Positions 1-9,851 are shown, numbered from the stretch's first letter. The stretch is 47,287 nucleotides of DNA from Bacteroidales bacterium UBA5219 (GCA_002412425.1 DHVB01000042.1:1-47287); one strand, 5' to 3'. Translations and numbers: made by a program. The notes: generated from the letters alone by a model not told the origin.

Positions 1-3000
1 TGTTCCTACACTTGGAATAGCATTTAGATTTCCGGTTAAGCCACAGAAAAGTGTATCTCCACCGCCATTTGCTATAGGAGTTTTTATAAAGTGAACTCTT
101 AAAGGTCCAGCTGTATCAATACAGAAACCGGTACTTAAATTTGGTCCTGTTTGTTCTATCCAATAGAAATCATAATATCCATAATGTGGAACTTTTACCC
201 AGGTATTGTTTGAGAATTTATCTCCATATTCAAGTCCTGAATTATGACAATACCAATAGCCTGTTATTCCAGTACCTGGTAATTCCGCTCTTAATTCATA
301 GAAAGTTAAACCACAAACTGCAGAATCTGCTACAGCTGTTATAATATTAGCTGTTGGCACTCGCCAGAAAATTATATTTACTTCATCTGTAGCAACACAG
401 GCGAATGCAGGATCTGTTATAGAAGGATTTGACTCTTGCCATATAAACACTACTGTATCATAAGCAGCTACGCAAGCGTTAGTATGTGGGTCTTCATAAT
501 CAACAAAAGATGCTCCATTTGGCAACCAAGTACCAGGAAATCCACCAGATGTAGCTTCTAGAGTTACACATTTTCCGCAAACATGTTTATCTTCTCCAGC
601 AAAAGGTATAGGAGTTTCTACAAACTCAATTTGAACAGTATCGGTAGAGTAACAACTACCTAAATTTTCATTATTTTCTCTAAAGACGAAGTTCCAAACT
701 CCAGCTTCGCTCACAGTTACAGGCGAAATAGGATTATATTTATCTTGTATAGTTGCTGTTGCTCCTGGTTTTGGAACTGTTGACCAAACTCCGCTAGGAG
801 AATAGCTTGGATTTGGTGGAAAACTCCAATAAGCATGGAGGTTAGCTTCAAGTCCACAAACAATTGTATCTAAACCTGCATTTGCTTGTGGTTGTTGATG
901 GAAAGTAACATTCACTGCAGCAGTTGACACACAACTAGTACCATTTCTAACAATCCAGTAAAACTCAGCATTAACGCTTGCAGAATCTCCAAAAACTGCT
1001 AGACCTTCAACACAGAAACTTGCATCAGGAGAAAAACGTCCTTCTGGATTTGTCCAATTTCCATCTATTTTTGGTATCCAATAATAATCATAATTATAAG
1101 TTTCACTTGTTACATTAGCATGTAAGTCAACACAACTACCACATACTTCAAGTTGGTCTTGTACAACGCTAGCCTGTGGTATTTTTGCAAAAACCACCTC
1201 TTTAGATGCTGTTCCCTGACAAACTATGCCTCCTGTAGTATTTGTTTCAGTCCAAACAAAGCGGAAACGACGAGTAATACCACTAAAATTGCCAATCTGT
1301 ACTTGAACGTCAGTAGATTGAGAATTTGGTGTCATATATGGATAAGCAAGCTCCCATTCGCTTGTAGCCTCATTCCACGCATAAGATGTCCATTGCCCAA
1401 CAGCATTTGGAACAGTAGTTACTTTAAGATTATAAGTAACTCCGCAAGCAGTATCAACATTTGGTGTTGTAATTGGCGAAGGTTCTTTTATGTAAGTTAC
1501 TAAAACTTTATCTGAACCAGTACAAGAACCATTATCTTCTATCAGTGTATATTGGTATGTTCCAAAAACACTAATATTAGAAGTAGCATCTGCTGATGTT
1601 TGAGGATTAAATATTGTTCCACTTCCCGACCAAGTTAAGTTTCCACCCATACTTGCTACCCCTGCCATTTCTGCAGAATTTCCACAAACTACAAGATCAG
1701 GACCGGCATAAGGTGCGGGAGTTGCTAAAAATCTCATTAAAACATCGGCATTAGCAACACATTCTCCATTTACAATATTCCAAGTAAATGTACAGTCTTC
1801 ATAGTCAGAAACCATAACTACTGCATTTGGATCTGTATGGCTTGTTCCATTAATAGTAATAAAATCACAAGTTGAAGACCAGTAACCATACATACCATCT
1901 GTTGGAGCATTACCTTGTAACTGAATAATTAATCCACAAGTATCTTTACTTGGTCCTACATGAGCCACTGGATTTTGCAACCACATTACTGGAGTTCCTT
2001 GTCCTATTGAGTGACAACCTGTTAGAACAGCATGTCCTCCATCACCTGGTAAACCACAAATTGGAGATATATAATAAAGAGTATTAAACGACAAAGGTGG
2101 TGTTGCCGAAGTTCGACAGAAGTTTGGAGTGTTACTATATGCAATTGGTTGATTATTACCATTATGTATCATAAATTCAAAAACTCCAGCTCCACCATCT
2201 GTTTCTTGGTTATTATTATGTGATACTTCACCTCCCGAACATTCGGTTTCACAAAGTATTACTGTTTGTAAAGAAGTCATAGTACCTGCGTAAAATGGAC
2301 AACCACAATCTCTAAATCCATTTATAGGATAACTACTACAGTTATAGGCATCTGTAACAGTATATCCATAAGAACCTGGAGATTCTATAGTTGCAATATA
2401 ATGTGGATTACTTTGCAATGTTCCATTTACATAATAACCTGAAAATGGGTTTCCTTGAGAACCTACAACATCAAATTCTACATAAAAATATGTAGTAGCG
2501 CTTGTTGGTCCACAATATTCTGTAAAGTTTTGAACAGTAATAGCATCATAAACAGTAAACGAAATACTATGAGTTAGCGAACCTCCTGAACATGGGTCTT
2601 GAACAGTATTAGTTATAGTATAATTACCTGGTTTTGAAGGATTAAATTGTCCTGTTGTTACATTTAATAATTCAGGATTTATATTAACGCTTAAAGTTCC
2701 AAAATCAACCATTTCCAACATAAAAGGAGGTGCATTTACACACATATTTGCAACTGGAGAAAGCGTTGGATTATAAGTGGGATTAAATGTAATAGTAACG
2801 TCGTCAGAACTAGCACAACCAGGATTATCATTATACCTTTCGTGAAATCTAAACACATAAGTTCCATAAACTGATACGTTCACTGTAGTAGTTGGGCTTG
2901 TTACATTAGTAAATGTTGCAGTACCAGGACCTGAAATTAGTTCCCAATTTCCTGTATTTGATGGATAAGCCAATGGGCTAGCAGATAAGTCATAAGATAA

Positions 3001-4677
3001 AGCACAAACTGCTGCATCAGCACCTGCGTTAACATTTGGAATTTGACAACATTCTTCGTCAAGTTGATGACGAACTGTTACATATAAAGAAGTATCGTGA
3101 GTACAGCCAAAGTTGTCTGTTATTGTAATTGTAAAAGGTTGTAGTGAGTTTACGTCTGGTGTTGCAGATGTAATATAAGTTCCTGTCATACAGTTTTGAT
3201 TATTTGGATCGTTAACTACAGAACCGTAAAGTCCATCCCAAATTGTTGGTGTATATGTTTGAGAGTAGTCCCAAACTTCTGGATATAAACTTTCTTGGAA
3301 TTGAATAGACCAGCCAAATATTGTTCCAGCATCAAGGTTCCAGTTGTCGCATATTCTTAACTGCCACTGCCCATTTAAAGGACAACCTACTAACCCAGTT
3401 AGAGACTGATAAGAAGCGTAGTTGCCAGAAGGTAAACTATTACCATAACCAACACTGCTTCCTGCTTGTTGCATTGTTTGAGTTGCTGTTGGTGTAATGT
3501 GATACATCCAACCTTGTTGTCCCTCGCAACTGTTTCTATCTGGTCCTGGAACGCCTAAGTTTGCAGAGCCTCCACCTTGATTCCCAATCATAACTGTTTG
3601 ATTATTAGGACAAATAATATAAAATGTTAAATCTCCTAAATAGTCATGAGCTAAATTCATATCAATAGATATAATATCATTTATTGAGGTAAGTATTTGT
3701 CCTGGCTCAAATGAAGTTTCGATCAATGTTGACTCATAACAAAGTGGTGGTGTATCAGGTACACAAACGGTATCTCCACTTGCAAGAGCAATAACACTAG
3801 CCCATTGTGGATTTGACCAATAAGCACAAGCATTTACAGGCGAACCCATACAAATTGCAGGTGGCGTAGTTGGCGGTGTAGTTGTTAAAACTGTTGTTGA
3901 GTTATTCCATATTGGTGGTAAAGAAACCCTAACTCTTTTTTGTTCTGCATTTGTATTCACACAACCTTCAGAATCTTCAATATTTACAGTTACAGTATAT
4001 CCTCTACGTTCAGGGAAAGTGTGAGTAACTGTTGACATTCCAATTCCAGTAACTAAAGGAGAACCATCGTTAAAGTTCCAAGTAAAAGTATTTGTAGCAT
4101 CAGTACATTCATAACCTGTTGCTGGATAAGTTCCCTGTGCATTAAAAGTTATAGGAAAAGTTTGGTTATTAGCTTCATCCCAACATACATCAATATATGT
4201 ACCACCAACTAATGGAGGATTGGTAGAAGTAATAACAACCTCACGTGGTTGACAAACAAAGTTACAACTAATAGTATTTGTTCCTAAATTAGCTCCGGCA
4301 GCACCTCCTGTAAACCTCACAGTCAAACAACCACTTTCGTTTCCGCCTCCAGTTTGCACCGCTAACTGACCACTGGTTGTTCCACTGTCCCAGCATAAAA
4401 TTAATGGAGCAGATGTTGACGCACCGTCATAAAAACACACCTCTGCTCCTGCAGGGAACGTATAACCTCCAGTTACTGAAAATGTTATATGCTTATTTAC
4501 AGGATCATTTGAACATATAGTTAAAATGTATGTTTGACCAACAGTATAAGAACCTAGGCTCAAACTACCAGAACAAGCAGATATAGTTTGTCCATTGTTA
4601 GTAACCATATCGTATTGTCCATATCCATATAGGGATAAGACAAATACACTCAATATTAAACTAAGTAACTTTTTCAT
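1..4677 (-). CDS. Giant secreted multidomain surface protein (C-terminus beyond window)
   Basis: The frame is open for 1559 codons from the ATG at 4677 to the window edge, so the protein is larger still and its C-terminus is missing. It starts with a signal peptide (MKKLLSLILSVFVLSLYGYGQ). A CUB-like segment follows (about residues 22-130), then a PKD domain (about 175-220, with WNFNDGSP), a proprotein-convertase P-domain-like segment (about 325-465, with DYLGDLTFYIICPN and GQWQLRICDNWNLDAGT), and long Ig-like repeats. The repeats recur around an 'AG.D..VCG....L.A' signature seen near nt 3030, 1690, 880, 590 and 50. By family precedent it is probably a type IX secretion substrate with a C-terminal sorting domain beyond position 1; that part is inference. 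It lies 6 bp downstream of the small secreted protein gene and is probably co-transcribed with it. It is likely an adhesin or extracellular matrix protein. Its substrate cannot be read from the sequence. Confidence 0.85.
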   Translation of the reverse strand, partial: MKKLLSLILSVFVLSLYGYGQYDMVTNNGQTISACSGSLSLGSYTVGQTYILTICSNDPVNKHITFSVTGGYTFPAGAEVCFYDGASTSAPLILCWDSGTTSGQLAVQTGGGNESGCLTVRFTGGAAGANLGTNTISCNFVCQPREVVITSTNPPLVGGTYIDVCWDEANNQTFPITFNAQGTYPATGYECTDATNTFTWNFNDGSPLVTGIGMSTVTHTFPERRGYTVTVNIEDSEGCVNTNAEQKRVRVSLPPIWNNSTTVLTTTPPTTPPAICMGSPVNACAYWSNPQWASVIALASGDTVCVPDTPPLCYESTLIETSFEPGQILTSINDIISIDMNLAHDYLGDLTFYIICPNNQTVMIGNQGGGSANLGVPGPDRNSCEGQQGWMYHITPTATQTMQQAGSSVGYGNSLPSGNYASYQSLTGLVGCPLNGQWQLRICDNWNLDAGTIFGWSIQFQESLYPEVWDYSQTYTPTIWDGLYGSVVNDPNNQNCMTGTYITSATPDVNSLQPFTITITDNFGCTHDTSLYVTVRHQLDEECCQIPNVNAGADAAVCALSYDLSASPLAYPSNTGNWELISGPGTATFTNVTSPTTTVNVSVYGTYVFRFHERYNDNPGCASSDDVTITFNPTYNPTLSPVANMCVNAPPFMLEMVDFGTLSVNINPELLNVTTGQFNPSKPGNYTITNTVQDPCSGGSLTHSISFTVYDAITVQNFTEYCGPTSATTYFYVEFDVVGSQGNPFSGYYVNGTLQSNPHYIATIESPGSYGYTVTDAYNCSSYPINGFRDCGCPFYAGTMTSLQTVILCETECSGGEVSHNNNQETDGGAGVFEFMIHNGNNQPIAYSNTPNFCRTSATPPLSFNTLYYISPICGLPGDGGHAVLTGCHSIGQGTPVMWLQNPVAHVGPSKDTCGLIIQLQGNAPTDGMYGYWSSTCDFITINGTSHTDPNAVVMVSDYEDCTFTWNIVNGECVANADVLMRFLATPAPYAGPDLVVCGNSAEMAGVASMGGNLTWSGSGTIFNPQTSADATSNISVFGTYQYTLIEDNGSCTGSDKVLVTYIKEPSPITTPNVDTACGVTYNLKVTTVPNAVGQWTSYAWNEATSEWELAYPYMTPNSQSTDVQVQIGNFSGITRRFRFVWTETNTTGGIVCQGTASKEVVFAKIPQASVVQDQLEVCGSCVDLHANVTSETYNYDYYWIPKIDGNWTNPEGRFSPDASFCVEGLAVFGDSASVNAEFYWIVRNGTSCVSTAAVNVTFHQQPQANAGLDTIVCGLEANLHAYWSFPPNPSYSPSGVWSTVPKPGATATIQDKYNPISPVTVSEAGVWNFVFRENNENLGSCYSTDTVQIEFVETPIPFAGEDKHVCGKCVTLEATSGGFPGTWLPNGASFVDYEDPHTNACVAAYDTVVFIWQESNPSITDPAFACVATDEVNIIFWRVPTANIITAVADSAVCGLTFYELRAELPGTGITGYWYCHNSGLEYGDKFSNNTWVKVPHYGYYDFYWIEQTGPNLSTGFCIDTAGPLRVHFIKTPIANGGGDTLFCGLTGNLNAIPSVGT

Positions 4678-4683
4678 AGTATC

Positions 4684-5157
4684 TTATTTTTTATTAATTT
4701 TATCTAATTGTTGTGTTTGTTGTAATTTTAGAGATTTTACTCTATTATCAGAACCTAATTTTAAATCTCTTTGTGAAGGCACAACTAAAAGCATTCCTGT
4801 ATTACCAGCAAGATAATAAGTATATCTATCAGGTTCGTAACTAATATCATACTCTAAAGGATTAAAATCATCTATATCAGCTTGTGTAATAGTCTGATTT
4901 TCAGAAACCGCTTTTGTCTTTGGGTTAATTCTAACCAATTCTTTATAATTGACATGTTTGTCTGGAACTGGTACAAAATATAAAGCTTCGCTAACATAAT
5001 ACTCTAAGAAATTAAGATTTTCAACATTGGTTTTCTTCATTTCTTTGAGTTCGTTTGCATCAAATTTAACTAACAATTTTTGGTTTACTTCCTGTGCATT
5101 ACAGATGAAAGAACCAAAAATGAAAGCAAGTAAAAAAATAATTTTTGTAGTTTTCAT
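4684..5157 (-). CDS. Small exported protein of unknown function (157 aa)
   Basis: I do not recognise the family. The protein starts with a clear signal peptide (MKTTKIIFLLAFIFGSFICNAQ). It has no lipobox, so the mature form is probably periplasmic or secreted. The mature part is charged, about 135 residues, has no membrane segment, and ends in a Lys/Gln-rich tail (LKLQQTQQLDKINKK). Its stop is only 6 bp before the start of the giant surface protein, so the two are probably co-transcribed and it may assist or be secreted with that protein. That role is inference from position only. Confidence 0.7.
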   Translation of the reverse strand: MKTTKIIFLLAFIFGSFICNAQEVNQKLLVKFDANELKEMKKTNVENLNFLEYYVSEALYFVPVPDKHVNYKELVRINPKTKAVSENQTITQADIDDFNPLEYDISYEPDRYTYYLAGNTGMLLVVPSQRDLKLGSDNRVKSLKLQQTQQLDKINKK

Positions 5158-5524
5158 ATTTTAAAATTTTAAAATTTAACAAAATAAACTCACCTTATAG
5201 ACAGTTGAAACATCAAAAACGTTGCATGAGTTTTAATTTTTTTTTCATTTTTCTTAAATACAAATGTATAAAAAATATTTTTATCCTGTTATTTTATTAA
5301 CAATTCCTTACACTAATTTATATATAAGCACAATATCCATGTTTCTAAAGCCATATTTTATATAGATATGTGTTGATAAAAATTTTTAATAAACTAATTA
5401 ATTATTTTTCTAAAAACATTAAAAAAATCTTTTTTAAGTATTTTTCATTATTTCGTTAATAAATACTTATAAAAATAGTTGATAACAGTTTTTTCATATT
5501 ATATTTTTGTCAAAAAAAAGATTT
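5158..5524. other. Divergent AT-rich intergenic region, about 367 bp
   Basis: This region separates the leftward surface-protein unit from the rightward helicase block. It is extremely AT-rich, with many A and T runs and no convincing ORF or RNA gene. The helicase promoter lies at its right end (5478-5509). A promoter for the leftward 157-aa gene must also be here, but I find only an imperfect -7 (TATTTTG, one base short of consensus spacing) on the minus strand near 5180. Confidence 0.6.
5478..5509 (+). promoter_or_regulatory. Bacteroidota-type promoter of the helicase gene
   Basis: GTTG at 5478-5481 and TATTTTTG at 5502-5509 are separated by 20 bp, matching the Bacteroidota -33/-7 consensus TTTG-N19-TAnnTTTG. 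The -7 box includes the TTG at 5507 that a naive ORF call would use as the start codon. That TTG would lie upstream of the transcript start. Confidence 0.55.
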
Positions 5525-7843
5525 GTGGAAAATTATTTATTGAAAGATTTAGACGCTACCCAGAAAACTGCTGTAAAATACTGCGAAGGACCTCAATTAG
5601 TGGTTGCTGGTGCTGGATCTGGAAAGACTAGAGTTTTAACATATAAAATAGCCTATCTAATTTCACAAGGTATTAAGCCACATAGAATTATGGCTTTAAC
5701 TTTTACAAATAAAGCCTCAAACGAAATGAAAGATAGAATTGATAAGCTCTTAGGATATCAAGCATCTCAAAATATTTGGATGGGTACTTTTCATTCTATT
5801 TTTGGAAGAATTTTGAGAATCGAAGCCAATAAAGTTGGTTTTGATAGTAATTATACAATTTTTGATGCTGCAGATTCATTAAGTTTGATAAAAACTATTA
5901 TTAAAGAACTAAACCTTAGCGATGACACGTATAAACCAAAAGCTGTTGCTGCACGTATTTCTGCTGCAAAAAACGAATTATGGACAGCAGAAGGCTATGC
6001 TCAAAACAATGATTTTTTAATTCAAGATTACAAAGAGAACAGAGAGCATTTTCATGCTATATACACAAAATATGCACAACGCTGCAAAGCTTCTAATGTG
6101 ATGGATTTTGATGATTTGCTTTTATATACAAATATTTTATTTAAAATTAGTCCAGAAACATTAGCTCACTACTGTCAAAGATTTGATTATATTTTGGTTG
6201 ATGAGTATCAAGACACAAACTATTCTCAATATTTAATTATAAAAAAATTATCGTCAACTCATCGTAAACTTTGTGTTGTTGGTGATGATGCTCAAAGTAT
6301 ATATTCATTTAGAGGTGCAAAAATTCAAAATATTCTAAACTTCAAAAACGATTATCCTGATTATCAACTACATAAACTTGAGCAAAATTACAGAAGCACT
6401 CAAAATATTGTTAATGCTGCCAATTCATTAATTAATAAGAATAAAAATCAAATTCAGAAAAAATTATTTTCAGAAAATACCATTGGTAGTAAAATAAAAA
6501 TCGAAGAAACAATAACAGATGGTTTAGAAGGAATTGCAGTTGCTGAAACCATTTCTAAACTTTTAGCTGATAACAATTATACTGCTTCTGATTGTGCTGT
6601 TTTATATAGAACAAATGCTCAATCGCGAATAATGGAAGAAGCTCTTAGAAAATTCAATATTCCACATAAAATACATGGCGGGCTATCGTTTTTTCAACGT
6701 AAAGAAATTAAAGATGTTGTGGCATATATTAGATTTTCTGTTAACCAAAAAGATTCTGAAGCTTTTAGAAGAATAGTAAACTATCCATCTCGCAAAATTG
6801 GAGCAACAACTGTAAATAAAATTTTCCAATTTTCTGAAGATTCAAATATTCCTATTTGGGAAATTATAAATTATCCCGAAAACTACAATGTTGGATTAAA
6901 TGTTGGGACACAACAAAAACTTAAAAGTTTTGCTAACTTAATTGATAGCTTTGCCAAACAAATAGAAACTAGTAACGCTTCAGAATTTTTGGTAGAAGTA
7001 GTAAATAAGTCAGGCATAAACCATGAACTATTTAGCGACAAAACCCCAGAAGGAATTAGCAAGTACGAAAACTTACAAGAATTATTTAATGCTGCTCAAA
7101 ATTTTTGCGACCAAAGAAAAGCTCTTGCAGAATCAGACTCTATTATTGATTACTTAGAAAACATCTCTCTACTTTCAGATTTAGAAAACAATGAAGAAGA
7201 GGATAATAATGAAAATGATAAGGTTAGTTTAATGACCGTGCATTTTGCTAAAGGTTTGGAATTTAAAAATGTGCTAATAGTTGGTGCCGAAGAAAATTTA
7301 TTTCCAAGTGCAATGAGTATTCAATCTACTGTTGAGCTTGAAGAAGAAAGACGTTTGTTTTATGTTGCAATAACAAGAGCTAAAGAAAATTTATTTATTT
7401 TTTATGCAACTAATAGGTTTAAGTTTGGTAACGTACAATCCATGAGACCAAGCAGATTTATTAGAGAAATAAATAGCGATTTTGTAGAATGGGAAGGCAA
7501 AGACGAAAGTCCAACACCAAGTTACACTAACGAAAGAACTGGTTTTGATGAAATTTTTGAAAGCAAGCCTCAATATAAAACATTTGAAAACAAACCACAA
7601 AAACAGTTAAGTCAAGTTCCAAAAGGAAATTTCGTTAGTGTTAACAAAGCAAGTAAAACAAACACAGGCACAATAGACATTTCAGCATATAAAGTTGGAA
7701 TGAGAGTGGCACATAATTCATTTGGAAAAGGTGAAATATTAGAAATCATTGACGAAGGTAGTAATTCAAAACTAATAATTAAATTTGACACAGGCGACAC
7801 AAAAACCTTATTATTAAAATTTGCAAAATTATTGATTTTATAA
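5525..7843 (+). CDS. uvrD: UvrD/PcrA-type superfamily 1A DNA helicase
   Basis: This is an ATP-dependent 3'-5' DNA helicase used in nucleotide excision and mismatch repair and in clearing replication blocks. All SF1A motifs are present in order: Walker A AGAGSGKT (about residue 30), motif Ia ALTFTNKAS, motif II DEYQDTN, motif III GDDAQSIYSFRGA, motif IV LEQNYRST, motif V TVHFAKGLEF and motif VI RRLFYVAITRAKE. The C-terminal tail (from GMRVAHNSFGKGEI) is the Tudor/SH3-like RNA-polymerase-binding module typical of PcrA/UvrD. The length is about 772 aa from a GTG at 5525. I prefer this start because the upstream TTG at 5507 lies in the -7 box, and from 5525 the N-terminus aligns with the usual short lead before the 'AxxGP' segment. 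It is monocistronic or weakly linked to the next gene 53 bp downstream. Confidence 0.93.
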   Translation: MENYLLKDLDATQKTAVKYCEGPQLVVAGAGSGKTRVLTYKIAYLISQGIKPHRIMALTFTNKASNEMKDRIDKLLGYQASQNIWMGTFHSIFGRILRIEANKVGFDSNYTIFDAADSLSLIKTIIKELNLSDDTYKPKAVAARISAAKNELWTAEGYAQNNDFLIQDYKENREHFHAIYTKYAQRCKASNVMDFDDLLLYTNILFKISPETLAHYCQRFDYILVDEYQDTNYSQYLIIKKLSSTHRKLCVVGDDAQSIYSFRGAKIQNILNFKNDYPDYQLHKLEQNYRSTQNIVNAANSLINKNKNQIQKKLFSENTIGSKIKIEETITDGLEGIAVAETISKLLADNNYTASDCAVLYRTNAQSRIMEEALRKFNIPHKIHGGLSFFQRKEIKDVVAYIRFSVNQKDSEAFRRIVNYPSRKIGATTVNKIFQFSEDSNIPIWEIINYPENYNVGLNVGTQQKLKSFANLIDSFAKQIETSNASEFLVEVVNKSGINHELFSDKTPEGISKYENLQELFNAAQNFCDQRKALAESDSIIDYLENISLLSDLENNEEEDNNENDKVSLMTVHFAKGLEFKNVLIVGAEENLFPSAMSIQSTVELEEERRLFYVAITRAKENLFIFYATNRFKFGNVQSMRPSRFIREINSDFVEWEGKDESPTPSYTNERTGFDEIFESKPQYKTFENKPQKQLSQVPKGNFVSVNKASKTNTGTIDISAYKVGMRVAHNSFGKGEILEIIDEGSNSKLIIKFDTGDTKTLLLKFAKLLIL

Positions 7844-7850
7844 ACCTAAT

Positions 7851-7881
7851 TTTGTGATTTACATAATAAATCCTATTTTTG
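7851..7881 (+). promoter_or_regulatory. Consensus Bacteroidota promoter before DUF4290-murA
   Basis: TTTG at 7851-7854, exactly 19 bp, then TATTTTTG at 7874-7881 is a perfect match to TTTG-N19-TAnnTTTG. It predicts transcription starting near 7885-7888, just before the ATG at 7897. It should drive the DUF4290, murA and thioredoxin genes. Confidence 0.75.
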
Positions 7882-7896
7882 TAAAAATTATTTTAT

Positions 7897-8523
7897 ATGG
7901 ATTATAATACTCAAAGACCACAGCTAAAAATCTCTGAATATGGACGCACTATTCAACAAATGATTGATTATGCTTGCACCATTGAAAATAGAGAAGAAAG
8001 AACTAAAGCTGCTCACACTTTAGTTGCAATTATGGGGAACATGTATCCTCAATTTAAAGACATTTCCGACTTCAGACATAAACTTTGGGATCATCTAGCT
8101 ATAATGTCAGATTTTAAACTTGATATAGACTGGCCCTACCCTTTGCCAGACATAAAATTATTAAAGGAAAAACCAGAAAAAATTCCTTATTCTGAAGGAA
8201 AAATAAAATATAGACATTACGGACAAATAATACAGAGAATCTTAAATGACGTTTCGAATATAGAAGAAGCTGAAAAAAAAGAAGTTTTGATTGAGCAAAT
8301 GGCAAATCAAATGAAACGCTCGTATATGACATGGAAAAAGGAAAATATCTCAGACGATATTATATTTAAAGAATTAGAAATTTTAACTAAAGGTGGTGTG
8401 GGAATTCCTGAAGGTTTAAAGTTAAACGATTTTAGAGAAGTATTAGTACAAAATAAACCCAACAACCCAAAACAAGCATCTAAAGCTAGTTCTAAAAAAA
8501 GAAGTTCAAGAAGAAAAAAATAA
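7897..8523 (+). CDS. DUF4290 family protein
   Basis: This matches the Bacteroidota-specific DUF4290 family by its N-terminus (MDYNTQRPQLKISEYGRTIQ), the central RHKLWDHLAIMSDFKLDIDW segment and its position directly before murA, a common arrangement in this phylum. It is 208 aa, soluble, with no signal peptide. The C-terminus is a Lys/Ser/Arg-rich basic tail (about residues 187-208) that could bind nucleic acid or an acidic partner. The function is unknown. It is only 6 bp from murA, so the two are translated from one message. Confidence 0.85.
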   Translation: MDYNTQRPQLKISEYGRTIQQMIDYACTIENREERTKAAHTLVAIMGNMYPQFKDISDFRHKLWDHLAIMSDFKLDIDWPYPLPDIKLLKEKPEKIPYSEGKIKYRHYGQIIQRILNDVSNIEEAEKKEVLIEQMANQMKRSYMTWKKENISDDIIFKELEILTKGGVGIPEGLKLNDFREVLVQNKPNNPKQASKASSKKRSSRRKK

Positions 8524-8529
8524 TTTAAT

Positions 8530-9840
8530 ATGAGTACTTTTAAAGTTACAGGTGGTTATAAACTAAAAGGTGATGTTTATCCTCAGGGAGCTAAAAACGA
8601 AGCTCTACAAGTTTTATGTGCGGTTTTACTAACCGAAGAAAAGGTTAAAATTAGTAATATACCAGACATAAGAGATGTAAATAAACTTATCGAACTATTA
8701 GGCTCGCTTGGAGTAGAAGTTACAAAAAATGGAAAAGGTGTTTACACTTTTCAAGCCAAAGATATTAATTTAGAATATTTACAATCTGATGAATATCGAG
8801 CTGACGGTTCTGCATTAAGAGGTTCGGTAATGGTTTTAGGTCCACTACTAGCAAGATTTGGTTCTGTGTGCTTACCTAAACCTGGTGGCGATAAAATTGG
8901 TAGAAGACGATTAGATACTCACTTTTTAGGTTTTCAAAAACTTGGAGCAGAATTTATTTTCGACCCTAAAGACAATTTTTATACACTTAGCGGAAAAGAA
9001 TTAAAAGGTACTTATATACACTTAGAAGAGGCTTCGGTTACAGGAACTGCCAATATCATAATGGCTGCTGTTTTAGCTAAAGGCGAAACTACAATTTACA
9101 ATGCAGCTTGCGAACCATATATACAACAATTATGCAAATTGTTAATTAATATGGGAGCTAAAATCTCTGGAGTTGGCTCAAATCTTTTAAGAATTACAGG
9201 AGTAGAAAAACTTGGCGGTGCAGAACATAAAATTTTGCCAGATATGATTGAAATTGGCAGTTTTATCGGCATGGCTGCTATGACAAGCTCTGAAATTACT
9301 ATTAAAAATGTAAATTACGATATGCTAGGAATAATTCCAAATTCGTTTAGAAAATTAGGGATTAAACTTGAACGCATTAACGATGACATTTTTATTCCTG
9401 CTCAAGAAAATTATGAAATCGAAAGCTTTATTGACGGTTCTATAATGACTATTGCCGATGCTATTTGGCCCGGACTTACTCCCGACTTGCTAAGCGTATT
9501 TCTTGTAACAGCAACTCAAGCCAAAGGAGCAGTTTTAATTCATCAAAAAATGTTCGAAAGTCGTTTATTCTTTGTGGACAAACTTATTGATATGGGTGCT
9601 CAAATTATTTTATGCGACCCACATCGTGCTACTGTTATAGGTTTAGATAGAGCAATAAAACTTAGAGCTACTACAATGCAATCGCCTGATATTAGGGCTG
9701 GTATGGCTTTGCTAATAGCAGCAATGTCGGCTGAAGGAACTAGCATTATTCATAATATTGAACAAATTGATAGAGGCTACGAAAATATAGATCAAAGATT
9801 AAATCAATTAGGTGCTAAAATCGAAAGAATTAATTACTAA
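8530..9840 (+). CDS. murA: UDP-N-acetylglucosamine 1-carboxyvinyltransferase MurA, Asp-type active site
   Basis: MurA catalyses the first committed cytoplasmic step of peptidoglycan synthesis, transferring enolpyruvate from PEP to UDP-GlcNAc. At 436 aa it is of normal length. Family marks are the N-terminal GAKNEALQVLCAVLLT, the RGSVMVLGPLLARFG segment, and PDIRAGMALLIAAM with DRGYENID near the C-terminus. The catalytic loop reads KPGGDKIGRRRLDTHF, so residue 121 is Asp where E. coli MurA has Cys115. Asp at this position is known to retain activity and make the enzyme insensitive to fosfomycin. I recall Asp in other Bacteroidota MurA proteins, so this is probably lineage-typical rather than acquired. 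It sits 6 bp after DUF4290 and 11 bp before the thioredoxin gene. Confidence 0.96.
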   Translation: MSTFKVTGGYKLKGDVYPQGAKNEALQVLCAVLLTEEKVKISNIPDIRDVNKLIELLGSLGVEVTKNGKGVYTFQAKDINLEYLQSDEYRADGSALRGSVMVLGPLLARFGSVCLPKPGGDKIGRRRLDTHFLGFQKLGAEFIFDPKDNFYTLSGKELKGTYIHLEEASVTGTANIIMAAVLAKGETTIYNAACEPYIQQLCKLLINMGAKISGVGSNLLRITGVEKLGGAEHKILPDMIEIGSFIGMAAMTSSEITIKNVNYDMLGIIPNSFRKLGIKLERINDDIFIPAQENYEIESFIDGSIMTIADAIWPGLTPDLLSVFLVTATQAKGAVLIHQKMFESRLFFVDKLIDMGAQIILCDPHRATVIGLDRAIKLRATTMQSPDIRAGMALLIAAMSAEGTSIIHNIEQIDRGYENIDQRLNQLGAKIERINY

Positions 9841-9851
9841 AATTTTATTGT

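Noticed and set aside
1153..1503. Plus-strand ORFs opposite the two giant surface genes (for example 1153-1503, 25431-25697, 26211-26579)
   Set aside because: They are antisense shadows of long coding frames with biased, Cys/Ser/Ile-rich translations and no domain features.
5371..5379. TGTTGATAA and similar words resembling DnaA boxes in the AT-rich spacer before the helicase gene
   Set aside because: The best match is 8/9 and the rest 6-7/9. Such words are expected by chance in sequence this AT-rich, and no usual origin-neighbour gene is present.
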